28,279 nt of DNA, from NCBI GenBank assembly GCA_002423125.1, contig DIUW01000007.1, positions 12,339 through 40,617 of the forward strand. The letters are read 5' to 3'. A model generated the notes under the pieces. The model worked only from the letters and a program-made list of their open reading frames with translations, did not search any database and had not been told where the DNA came from. Source of the DNA: Legionellaceae bacterium UBA6148. Lineage in GTDB: Bacteria > Pseudomonadota > Gammaproteobacteria > Legionellales > Legionellaceae. Within the stretch, counting starts at the first letter, position 1. Each line of letters begins with the position of its first letter. Made by a program: the position numbers and the translations under genes. This document shows positions 1-7,092 of this stretch, piece by piece.

Positions 1-49
1 CATTAAGCGCGACTAAAGCTCGCAGGCTCGCCAAGTCGCACTAAATTCC

Positions 50-160
50 GGGACGACAATCACAGATGCCATCCAAAAATGGCGGATCCGAGTTTAAATG
101 TACACAAAAATTCGTCATTGCGAACGCAGTGAAGACATTTAGATGGGACAACCCTGCCGT
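50..160. repeat. Decayed dispersed-repeat remnants in the upstream non-coding region
   Basis: No gene is seen in positions 1-255. Two short stretches resemble repeat families common in intergenic DNA of intracellular gammaproteobacteria: CGGGACGAC at 51-59, matching the right end of the element at 24831-24962, and GTCATTGCGAACGCAGTGAAG at about 114-134. The copies look partial and degenerate. The boundaries are approximate and membership in one family is inferred. Confidence 0.4.
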
Positions 161-178
161 CAAACAATTACAATTACA

Positions 179-207
179 TTGACATGAACACCATTACGTT
201 CTAGTTT
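179..207 (+). promoter_or_regulatory. Weak candidate promoter for the amidoligase operon
   Basis: A perfect -35 hexamer TTGACA lies at 179-184. After a 17-base spacer the -10 position holds TAGTTT (202-207), which matches the consensus at only three of six bases. The location, about 50 bases upstream of the first operon gene, is suitable, but the poor -10 makes the call tentative. Confidence 0.3.
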
Positions 208-255
208 TAAGATTAACTATTTAATCTCATCTCAAAAAGGATGTTTGAGTAACGC

Positions 256-999
256 ATGATCGATCTTACCATCAACACTCAACCGGATGATGAAACGTGT
301 GGTCCCACTTGTCTGCATGGCATTTATCGCTATTTCGGTTTACAAGATAGCCTTGAGGACATTATCGATAGTGTTGAGCGCTCCGTATCCGGTGGAACCC
401 TTGCGGCCATGTTAGGTAAACATGCTCTGTTACGTCAATTTGAAGCAACCATTTATGTCAATAATCTTGATTTATTTGATCCCACTTGGTTTTCTAGCCA
501 CGGCGAGTCCGATAGTGCATTGCTCATCAGAAAGCTCAAACAGCAAATGATGTATAAAAAAAACAAAGGCATCATGCAATCCAGCATCGCATACCAAGAA
601 TATCTCGAGTTAGGTGGGAAAGTTCGTTTTCAGACGATTAATGTATCCGTCCTCAAGGAGTATTTTAAACAAAAAATTCCTATTTTAACCGGCCTGAGTG
701 CAACCTACCTATACCGGAGTGCTCGCGAACGATTTAGCGTCGAAGGGACTTCCTTTTACGATGACGTTCAAGGCACCCCCTGCGGACATTTTGTTGTTTT
801 GTGTGGTTATGATGAAACACACCGTCACATTGTTGTGGCCGATCCACATCGTGAAAACCCCTTGTCACATAATAACTATTACAAAGTCAGCAGTACTCGA
901 CTGATCAATGCAATCATGCTCGGCGTACTGACTTACGATGCCAACTTACTTATCATTCAACCTCATAAGGAATCTCATGCAAATGATCCTGGTCACTGA
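256..999 (+). CDS. Papain/C39-like cysteine peptidase of an amidoligase operon
   Basis: This 247-residue protein has the order of a papain-fold cysteine peptidase. Gln9 precedes a CGPT motif with Cys15 (the likely nucleophile), then comes a GHFVVLCGY segment with His178, then ADP with Asp196. No signal peptide or membrane segment is seen, so it probably acts in the cytoplasm. In-frame TAA at 250-252 makes ATG 256 the first possible ATG; an AAAAGGA tract at 235-241 is a rather distant ribosome binding site. It is the first gene of a four-gene set and its 3' end overlaps the ATP-grasp ligase gene by 23 bases, implying translational coupling. From general knowledge, C39-like proteins are often found beside RLAN-type ATP-grasp ligases. 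The substrate is unknown; cleaving a precursor peptide or a ligated product is inference. A transglutaminase-like or acyltransferase activity is possible instead. Confidence 0.8.
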   Translation: MIDLTINTQPDDETCGPTCLHGIYRYFGLQDSLEDIIDSVERSVSGGTLAAMLGKHALLRQFEATIYVNNLDLFDPTWFSSHGESDSALLIRKLKQQMMYKKNKGIMQSSIAYQEYLELGGKVRFQTINVSVLKEYFKQKIPILTGLSATYLYRSARERFSVEGTSFYDDVQGTPCGHFVVLCGYDETHRHIVVADPHRENPLSHNNYYKVSSTRLINAIMLGVLTYDANLLIIQPHKESHANDPGH

Positions 1000-2428
1000 C
1001 GACCCTCATTATTGGTCTTTTATTAGCGATCTTGCCCCCATCGTTGACGCGTCTGATTATTTATCAGATGAGCAATATCATCAAAACACATCCATTCGAG
1101 TGATTAATCTTTGTAAATCGTATCATTATCAAACTATTGGATACTATGTCTCACTGCTTGCGCAAGCACGCGACCACAAAGCCATACCCTCTGCTCACCA
1201 TATTCAAGACTCGCTCAGCACAAGCCTGACCAAACAAATTTCTCTCGATATTGAGGAAGAAATTCAACATAGCCTTCATGACATAAAGAGTGACGAATTT
1301 GTACTAAGTACCTATTTTGGTCAAAATATGGCAAAGACTCATCTTGATCTTGCAAAAAAATTACATGGCCTTTTCCCATTACCTTTGATGCGTTTTTTAT
1401 TAGTCAATAAAAAACAATGGGCTATCAAAAAATTAATTCCGTTAGCACCAGCCGACATCCCAGAACATCACATTCCCTTTATGCAAGAGGCCGCCCGGAC
1501 TTATTTTTCTAAAAAACGATTCCACCATTGGCGAAAAAAGCAACGGCTTTATGATTTAGCGATTCTGACGGATCCTCTTGAGCCGAATTCGCCTTCTGAT
1601 AAAAAGGCATTGGAGCAGTTTGTCAACGCAGGCGAATCAATAGGCATGAATGTCGAATTTATTGATAAAAATGACTGTAAATCCATTGCGGAATACGATG
1701 CTCTGTTTATTCGAGCAACAACCTCTTTAGACCACTACACTTACAGATTGGCACGCCGAGCGGCACAAGAAAATTTGATTGTCATTGATGATCCTCAGTC
1801 TATCGTAAAATGCACCAATAAAGTGTATATGGCCGAGCTCATGCAAACACATCAAATCCTTACGCCGCAAACAACATTCATTAATAAGCACCATAAAAAA
1901 CTACCCAAGATCACCTATCCTTGTGTTTTAAAAAAACCCGACAGTGCTTTTTCACTCGGTGTCATCAAGGTTGATGACGAAAAAGAACTGCAAAAATCAC
2001 TCACTCAATTTTTCAAAGCATCCGATTTAATATTGCTTCAACCCTTCATCCCAACAGAATTTGACTGGCGTATCGGTATTCTCGATCATAAGCCTCTTTT
2101 TGCCTGCCGTTATTACATGGCCAAAGATCACTGGCAGATCTATAACTGGAATTCGGTACAGGAATTAGAGGGTAAATTTGATACCGTTCCTTTAAACGAA
2201 GTACCGGAGGGCGTGATCAAAACGGCATTAAAGGTTACACGTCTTATTGGGGATAGTCTTTATGGAGTCGATATCAAAAGTGCTGGCGATAAACACTATG
2301 TCATTGAGGTGAATGATAATCCCAATATTGATTTTGGAATCGAAGATCAAATTCTTGGTGAAGAACTTTACCAACAAATTATGAACGTTTTTTTAAGCCG
2401 TATTCGCAGGAAATATGATTATGCCTAA
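977..2428 (+). CDS. RimK-like ATP-grasp ligase with N-terminal RLAN domain
   Basis: The protein (483 residues from ATG 977) joins two parts. Residues 1 to about 150 resemble the RLAN domain (RimK-like ATP-grasp N-terminal), with the segment INLCKSYHYQTIGYYVSLLA. Residues of about 250-470 form an ATP-grasp ligase: LKKPDSAFSLGV (about 318-329) as the ATP-binding lysine region, LLQPFIPTEFDWRIGIL, and EVNDNPN at 444-450 as the Mg-binding acidic/Asn end motif. Such enzymes form an amide bond from a carboxylate, ATP and an amine, often adding Glu. ATG 977 is preferred because AAGGAA at 967-972 sits just before it; the frame also allows a start at 938, inside the previous gene. It overlaps the peptidase gene by 23 bases and the GCS2 ligase gene by 14. 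From memory of published genome-context work, RLAN proteins co-occur with GCS2-type ligases. Their substrate is not known to me. Confidence 0.85.
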   Translation: MQMILVTDDPHYWSFISDLAPIVDASDYLSDEQYHQNTSIRVINLCKSYHYQTIGYYVSLLAQARDHKAIPSAHHIQDSLSTSLTKQISLDIEEEIQHSLHDIKSDEFVLSTYFGQNMAKTHLDLAKKLHGLFPLPLMRFLLVNKKQWAIKKLIPLAPADIPEHHIPFMQEAARTYFSKKRFHHWRKKQRLYDLAILTDPLEPNSPSDKKALEQFVNAGESIGMNVEFIDKNDCKSIAEYDALFIRATTSLDHYTYRLARRAAQENLIVIDDPQSIVKCTNKVYMAELMQTHQILTPQTTFINKHHKKLPKITYPCVLKKPDSAFSLGVIKVDDEKELQKSLTQFFKASDLILLQPFIPTEFDWRIGILDHKPLFACRYYMAKDHWQIYNWNSVQELEGKFDTVPLNEVPEGVIKTALKVTRLIGDSLYGVDIKSAGDKHYVIEVNDNPNIDFGIEDQILGEELYQQIMNVFLSRIRRKYDYA

Positions 2429-3641
2429 ATACCCCATTTTTTCAGTCATGGGCATTGAAATTGAGTATATGTTAGTTGATCAAGACTCGCTCAATGTTCA
2501 ACCCAAAAGTGACCAGCTGCTTAAAACGCTGGCAGGGCATCAAACCAATGAAGTCGAGATGGGCGATATTGCGATCAGTAATGAATTAGTGATGCATGTT
2601 TTAGAACTTAAAAATAATGGCCCTCGCCCACCAACTGATCCTATCGCCGATCACTTTCACCAAGCAATTTTGCGCATTCAACCCATGCTGCAAGAACATC
2701 ATTTACAGCTATTGCCAACAGCGGCCCATCCCTGGATGAATCCAGTCACTGAAACGATTCGCTGGCCGCATGGCAATCGATCGATTTATCAACAATACGA
2801 TACTATTTTCAATTGTGAAGGGCATGGTTGGTCAAATTTACAAAGCATGCATATTAACTTACCTTTTGCTAATGATGAGGAGTTTGCGCATTTACACAGT
2901 CTGGTTCGTGTTCTACTCCCCTTGCTACCTGCTCTTGCCGCAAGTAGTCCCATTATTGATAAACAATTAACTGGCTTTCAAGACACTCGATTGGTTTATT
3001 ATGCAACAAATCAACAAAGAATTCCCTCCATCAGTGGGGATATTATCCCGGAAACGATAACCTCTGAAGCACATTATCGCGATGCAATTCTAGCGCCGAT
3101 GTATCGAGACATTAGTCCGTTTGATCCAAAAGATTTATTGCAATATGAGTGGCTTAACTCTCGCGGCGCTATTCCAAAATTTGACTATAAGGCACTTGAG
3201 ATTAGGATCGTTGATTCGCAGGAATGTGTTCAAGCGGATATTGCGATTGCAAAAGCGGTGCATGCGATTTTAAAGCACTGGTATACAACATCGGAACATC
3301 ATTTACATCGTCCCTGCCCTACAAAAGCGCTCAAAGCAGTTTATGATGAAACGCTAAAAAAAGGCTTATCCACACCGCTTGACCAAACTGAATTATTCAC
3401 GCAGTGGCAATTACCCAAACGTCGAATGACCGTTCGTGATGCATGGTCAACTCTCATTGAAACGGCGAGTTCTTCACTCGACAATCCGACGCAACTTGCC
3501 CTTGAAAACATCCTTCATCATGGTAATTTAAGCGAGCGTATTGTTCGAGCATGTCAAAAGGACTTTAGTCAACCCAAATTAAAACGAGTCTACCAACAGT
3601 TGGCTGACTGCTTACTTCAAAACACGCTCTTTAAACCATGA
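2415..3641 (+). CDS. GCS2-family carboxylate-amine ligase (glutamate-cysteine ligase-like)
   Basis: This 408-residue protein belongs to the GCS2 family, which activates the gamma-carboxylate of glutamate with ATP and joins it to an amine. Visible hallmarks are VMGIEIEYMLVD near the N-terminus (the metal-binding G-x-E-x-E), VEMGDIAISNELVMHVLELKN, AAHPWMNP, NLQSMHINLPF, a LPALAASSPI segment, and YKALEIRIVDSQEC. Two ATGs compete, 2415 and 2421; AGGAA at 2408-2412 suits either. It starts inside the ATP-grasp gene and ends with an ATGA overlap with the next gene, so the four genes are almost certainly co-translated. It is not simply a glutathione-pathway GshA: no gshB neighbour is present and the partner is an RLAN ATP-grasp ligase. 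A role in making an unusual Glu-containing amide is inferred from context. Confidence 0.85.
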   Translation: MIMPKYPIFSVMGIEIEYMLVDQDSLNVQPKSDQLLKTLAGHQTNEVEMGDIAISNELVMHVLELKNNGPRPPTDPIADHFHQAILRIQPMLQEHHLQLLPTAAHPWMNPVTETIRWPHGNRSIYQQYDTIFNCEGHGWSNLQSMHINLPFANDEEFAHLHSLVRVLLPLLPALAASSPIIDKQLTGFQDTRLVYYATNQQRIPSISGDIIPETITSEAHYRDAILAPMYRDISPFDPKDLLQYEWLNSRGAIPKFDYKALEIRIVDSQECVQADIAIAKAVHAILKHWYTTSEHHLHRPCPTKALKAVYDETLKKGLSTPLDQTELFTQWQLPKRRMTVRDAWSTLIETASSSLDNPTQLALENILHHGNLSERIVRACQKDFSQPKLKRVYQQLADCLLQNTLFKP

Positions 3642-4333
3642 AGAAATATACATTTATTCTGAGTTGTGAACATGCTGTCAATACAATCCCAAGTGCCTAC
3701 CAGTCCCTGTTTCACCAACAAGAAGCCATTCTCAACACGCATCGCGGTGTGGATTTAGGAGTACTGGACATTGCTCGTGACCTGAGCCAAACGATCCATT
3801 GCCCATTGCTCGAAACCACCGTCAGCCGACTCATTATTGATTGCAACCGAAGTCTAACGCATGGTCAATGTTTTTCCGAATTTACCAAAGGATTACCTCA
3901 AACTGAAAAACAGCACATTATCGATCAGTACTATCAACCCTTTCGACAAAAAGCCGAAGCATTGGTTCACAACAAGATCCAAGAAGGTTTCCAAGTCATC
4001 CATTTATCCATGCATAGCTTCACCCCCATTCTTAATCATCATGTACGCAATGCTGATATTGGATTCCTATACGATCCCAGACGACTCAGTGAAAGAAAAC
4101 AAGCCACTCAATGGCGTAAGCGTATTCTAGAAGAGAACCCCGGATACCGTATTCGCATGAATTACCCTTATCAAGGAATTAGTGATTGCTTTGTACGCAC
4201 GCTACGGAAAAAGTATCCTGAACAAGACTATTTAGGTTTTGAGATTGAAATCAATCAAGCCATTATATTTGATAAGCGACAAATGCTGGGGGAAGTGTTG
4301 GCGCTGCTTTATTGCACGTTGGTGCCTGTGTAA
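3638..4333 (+). CDS. N-formylglutamate amidohydrolase family protein
   Basis: The 231-residue product shows the N-formylglutamate amidohydrolase (FGase) fold markers in order: SCEHAVNTIP near residue 10, HRGVDLGVLDIA, LIIDCNRS, HLSMHSFTP, ADIGFLYDP and a late YLGFEIEINQ. These are zinc-hydrolase-type residues (His and Glu) of a family that removes acyl groups from the amino group of glutamate. The start ATG overlaps the stop of the GCS2 ligase (ATGA at 3638-3641), so it is translationally coupled as the last gene of the operon. No histidine-utilisation gene is nearby, so a HutG role in histidine breakdown is unlikely; hydrolysis of an acylated or amide-linked glutamate product made by the two ligases is the more attractive idea but remains inference. 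A hairpin terminator follows. Confidence 0.85.
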   Translation: MKKYTFILSCEHAVNTIPSAYQSLFHQQEAILNTHRGVDLGVLDIARDLSQTIHCPLLETTVSRLIIDCNRSLTHGQCFSEFTKGLPQTEKQHIIDQYYQPFRQKAEALVHNKIQEGFQVIHLSMHSFTPILNHHVRNADIGFLYDPRRLSERKQATQWRKRILEENPGYRIRMNYPYQGISDCFVRTLRKKYPEQDYLGFEIEINQAIIFDKRQMLGEVLALLYCTLVPV

Positions 4334-4344
4334 CTCAGGGCAAG

Positions 4345-4391
4345 ATCGTCTAAATCATGGCTGACGCCATAATTCAGACGATTTGTTTATT
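4345..4391. terminator. Bidirectional hairpin terminator between convergent transcripts
   Basis: A 17-base arm at 4345-4361 pairs with 4366-4382 around a TGAC loop. Fifteen of 17 pairs are Watson-Crick. The other two are A-C mismatches in the plus-strand RNA but become G-U pairs in the minus-strand RNA. The T-rich run TTGTTTATT (4383-4391) follows on the plus strand, ending the amidoligase operon. The left arm also encodes the stop region of the minus-strand reading frame that ends at 4355. Confidence 0.75.
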
Positions 4392-4846
4392 ACATGGATC
4401 GACAAACCAGACATTTCACAAAACACATCACAGCGCTCTTTTAGAAAGGCAATACCATCGCTTGTAATCAAAAGATGATCGAATGGTGTTTTACCGTTGT
4501 CCTCTTTAGAAGGACCGGTTACTGAAGCAAAAAGCATTGCGGCATGCCTACGAACCAAGGGCTCCCAAAACGAGGGCCATCGACGAGAGATAAAGTCTCT
4601 TCCTGTCTCACTTTTGCAAATGTTGTAAAAAAAGCTTGTTCCTTGATCTTCACCTTCATCGCTCACCTGAGCAAAAAGTTGCTCTTCATGCATGAGTAAG
4701 AATTGCTCCCAAAATGACCATGTAGCATCAATATATACTCGCGTGCTCGGATCAACAAATAAATACAACGACCGAATCCCTATTGTTTTGTCTTCTGCTA
4801 CAGGTTGTCCAAAAAGAAACGATAAATTCTCTCTAATGATAGTCAT
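4355..4846 (-). pseudogene. C-terminal remnant of a decayed helicase-like gene, or an orphan unknown
   Basis: A 163-codon reading frame starting at ATG 4846. Its product, soluble and rich in Trp and Phe (WSFWEQFLLMHEEQLF near residue 42, RRWPSFWEPLVRRHA near 88), matches no family I recognise. It lies directly downstream of the helicase fragment at 4976-5947 and in the same frame as it. The interval between them keeps a helicase motif in another frame and ends in homopolymers (eight A and seven T on the coding strand) where slippage would join that frame to this one. The simplest reading is that it is the C-terminal part of one broken helicase gene. It could still be a separate small gene. 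Its last codons form one arm of the terminator hairpin. Confidence 0.5.
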
Positions 4847-4938
4847 AAAAAAAGCATTTTTTTTAAGAGCAAAACTTGTTCGGTACGAGAGGTACTCGCA
4901 ACATAAGAGGTGAAAAGGGGATAGTCCACGAGGTTTTC
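4843..4938 (-). pseudogene. Frameshifted helicase motif VI remnant
   Basis: Between the two larger fragments, a different minus-strand frame reads about 31 residues including LFTSYVASTSRTEQVLLL. This resembles motif VI of superfamily 1 helicases, usually YVAxTRAxxxLxL. The open stretch runs from just after a TAG at 4939-4941 to a TGA at 4843-4845. The motif sits where it should, downstream of motifs II to V in the preceding fragment, which supports a frameshift rather than chance. Confidence 0.6.
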
Positions 4939-4975
4939 CTATTCCACTTGGTTGAAAAATTAAATCCCCTTAATG

Positions 4976-5947
4976 TCAAACAGTGCAGAATGCCCAGTCA
5001 CTTAATCTCTCTGACAAGGGCGAAAATTCTAATGACACCATTTTTTTTATCTCTTGACTGGCGGCATTCTTCTTTTCTGGTGAAAACGTTTCTTCCGACA
5101 AAAACAAAAGCGTATGTGAAAAATCCAATCCTTGCGCTTCATTATGCGTGAATATATTCGCACTATTAATCAATGGCTGGGCTAGTGTTTTGTCTTTCTC
5201 ATTCAGAACAATGATCGCCGCATCCGCATCATCTCGACCACTCCAAGTGACCGTTTCATTTTCTGTCACAACCAAACGATGAACACATTTTTCTTGTTCT
5301 ACACGAAGAGCCTCTTCCACATCGGGCACGCTAATCTCATTGTAGGAAAGCGCATCAGCCCGTCCTTTGTAGAGATGGGTATAGAGCTTCACGATTTGAT
5401 TCGCAATCTGTGCAACATCAGGGAGCAATCGTAATGTTTTCGATAGCGGTAATACACTTAATTTTTGTTGAAAAAGATGGAAAATAGCAGGCTCTAATTC
5501 GACGATACTTGAAAACACCTGCTTGCCTTTTTGTAGACTATCACCAACAAAAACCGTTCTCTGGCTCAAGCGATAGATCCATAAATGCGATTGAACCGCA
5601 GCGTTTTGAGTCTCATCAACGACAGCTAAATCATAAGAAGAGTCTTCTTTATCGAGACTTGAAATGCCCGAAATGAATTTTTTCTGGCGTGTAAGTTCTG
5701 TGAAAATTTTTAAAAATTGGGGATAAAAAATTTCACGATTCCGCTCACTATACAAGGAATGACGATCGCCACTTTGCTTATACAGTGATTGAAGCCATGT
5801 TTTATTTTCTAAAGCGTCCTGCGCCAATCGCCAAGCATTATTTTGAAGTTCAAGTCGTGCTTTTTGGCAATCAAATCCCCTGTCTAAAAAAAGGCTCAAG
5901 AAATGCTGAGCTTCGTCTTCATTGAGGATCTGTAAGGGAATGGCTTT
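4976..5947 (-). pseudogene. Truncated superfamily 1 (UvrD/Rep-like) helicase fragment
   Basis: The open frame runs from a TGA at 5948-5950 to a stop at 4976; no ATG is suitable, and the earliest usual start is TTG at 5899 (307 residues). The product contains YDLAVVDETQNA (motif II, Walker B DETQ), RTVFVGDSLQKG (motif III, VGDxxQ), LPLSKTLRLLPDVAQIANQIV (motif IV-like), and EAQGLDFSHTLLF (motif V-like). The N-terminal ATP-binding half with the Walker A (GxGKT) motif is absent, and motif VI lies in another frame downstream (4843-4938). In-frame sequence before the TTG still reads like protein (a Leu/Glu/Asp stretch), meaning the frame once began further upstream. I infer a 5'-truncated, frameshifted gene remnant. 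No helicase function is expected from this locus. Confidence 0.75.
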
Positions 5948-6025
5948 TCAATATTTAATAAGAGCCAACAATTGTAATAAAAATAACCTTAATAGTCAAT
6001 AAAAGGCATGAAAGTTCAGCAGTTC

Positions 6026-6940
6026 TCAATAATGAGGCGCGGTCATTGTCGGCTCTTTCGACTTCTCTGCAACAGGATCCGTTTTATGATTCATCTCGCT
6101 CAATTGTGCCAACCCTTCACGAACAATCTCTAGGGCTGCAGGATTATTTTTGACATCTTCAGCTGCGGCTGTTAATTGATCTGTAATCTCCTGAACAGAT
6201 CCTTGATAAAATTTGCCATCGCCACAAGAAAACCAATGAATAGCCTCCCCCTCTTGCCCTTCTAATTGACACAAAAATTTACATGGCGGGTTCTGATCTT
6301 CTGCTAGATTTTTAAAAAACGCGAGTGCTTGATCATCCGTTTCAAAATGAAAAGTCCGCGAACCATCTTCGTTCTCGATCGGTGGTTTATAAGCATTAGA
6401 AATAACAAATGTTTCTGTATATTTCAGAATGATATATTTAAGATCATCACTTTTTGTAGCGTAATTTTGAGGAGGGGGAGTTTTTATTGTTGCAGCAGTG
6501 TCCACTAAATTATCATGAGGAGGAACCTCAGGGGTAGGCCGATCAGGGATATCAATGCGTAGTGAGGCGTTTATTAATTCTTGTTCAAGCTTATTGATGA
6601 CCTCTTGTTGTAATCGAACAGCTTCGAAAGCCTTTTTTTCGATAGTTTCCTTAGAATCAAAGACACCTGCTATTGTCAATCCTGCTAGTACTGCTGGAAT
6701 GACGGTTACGACTGCCAAAAAAATTATCCCCACAATTACCACAGGGGACCAACCATCATCAAGATGATCCGATTCTCCCGCACTAGTAGTATCAAGCCTC
6801 TGGCTATGATCAACAGGATCGGGGACATACGGCTTACCCGTTCTCTCCTTATATAATTGATTATGAACCGCTTCAAGATCCCTCAGATGCGCCTTAGCCT
6901 TAGCAATATCTTGTTCTATTTCCGAACGATCTCTTGACAT
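6026..6940 (-). CDS. Unknown single-pass membrane protein with flanking coiled coils
   Basis: This 304-residue protein is not recognised. Residues 5-32 are charged and helical (probable coiled coil), followed by a polar linker. Residues 66-94 form one strong hydrophobic segment (VVIVGIIFLAVVTVIPAVLA), and residues 98-127 are a second probable coiled coil. A proline-rich stretch (about 131-157, including PTPEVPP and TPPPQ) leads to a soluble C-terminal domain with three cysteines (220, 224, 239). There is no N-terminal signal peptide. The start ATG 6940 is preceded by GGTGA. It stands alone, divergent from the GH3 gene. Its form would fit an inner-membrane protein with a periplasmic domain, or a translocated effector that enters host membranes; neither can be shown from sequence. 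Confidence 0.7.
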   Translation of the reverse strand: MSRDRSEIEQDIAKAKAHLRDLEAVHNQLYKERTGKPYVPDPVDHSQRLDTTSAGESDHLDDGWSPVVIVGIIFLAVVTVIPAVLAGLTIAGVFDSKETIEKKAFEAVRLQQEVINKLEQELINASLRIDIPDRPTPEVPPHDNLVDTAATIKTPPPQNYATKSDDLKYIILKYTETFVISNAYKPPIENEDGSRTFHFETDDQALAFFKNLAEDQNPPCKFLCQLEGQEGEAIHWFSCGDGKFYQGSVQEITDQLTAAAEDVKNNPAALEIVREGLAQLSEMNHKTDPVAEKSKEPTMTAPHY

Positions 6941-7034
6941 ACATCACCATTTATCAACATGTAATCATTAAACTATAGTACAAAATACCGCTAGGGAGTG
7001 TTGTCGTTATACTGCGGTTAAAAAGAAAAAATGA

Positions 7035-7063
7035 TTGACATTGTGCTTATATTTAAATATAGT
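7035..7063 (+). promoter_or_regulatory. Sigma-70-type promoter for the exported GH3 gene
   Basis: TTGACA (7035-7040) is a perfect -35 hexamer, separated by 17 bases from TATAGT (7058-7063), a five-of-six match to the -10 consensus. Transcription would start about 20 bases before the ATG at 7093, whose ribosome binding site AAGGG lies at 7084-7088. Confidence 0.7.
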
Positions 7064-7092
7064 TAACCTTATTTTAATCAATAAAGGGTTTT

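Noticed and set aside
938..976. Earlier start of the ATP-grasp ligase gene
   Set aside because: ATG 977 has AAGGAA just upstream; the extra 13 residues lie within the peptidase gene and add no family sequence.
2415..3641. Assignment of the GCS2 protein as glutathione-pathway GshA
   Set aside because: The partner genes are an RLAN ATP-grasp ligase, a peptidase and an FGase rather than gshB, so the specific gene name is not supported.
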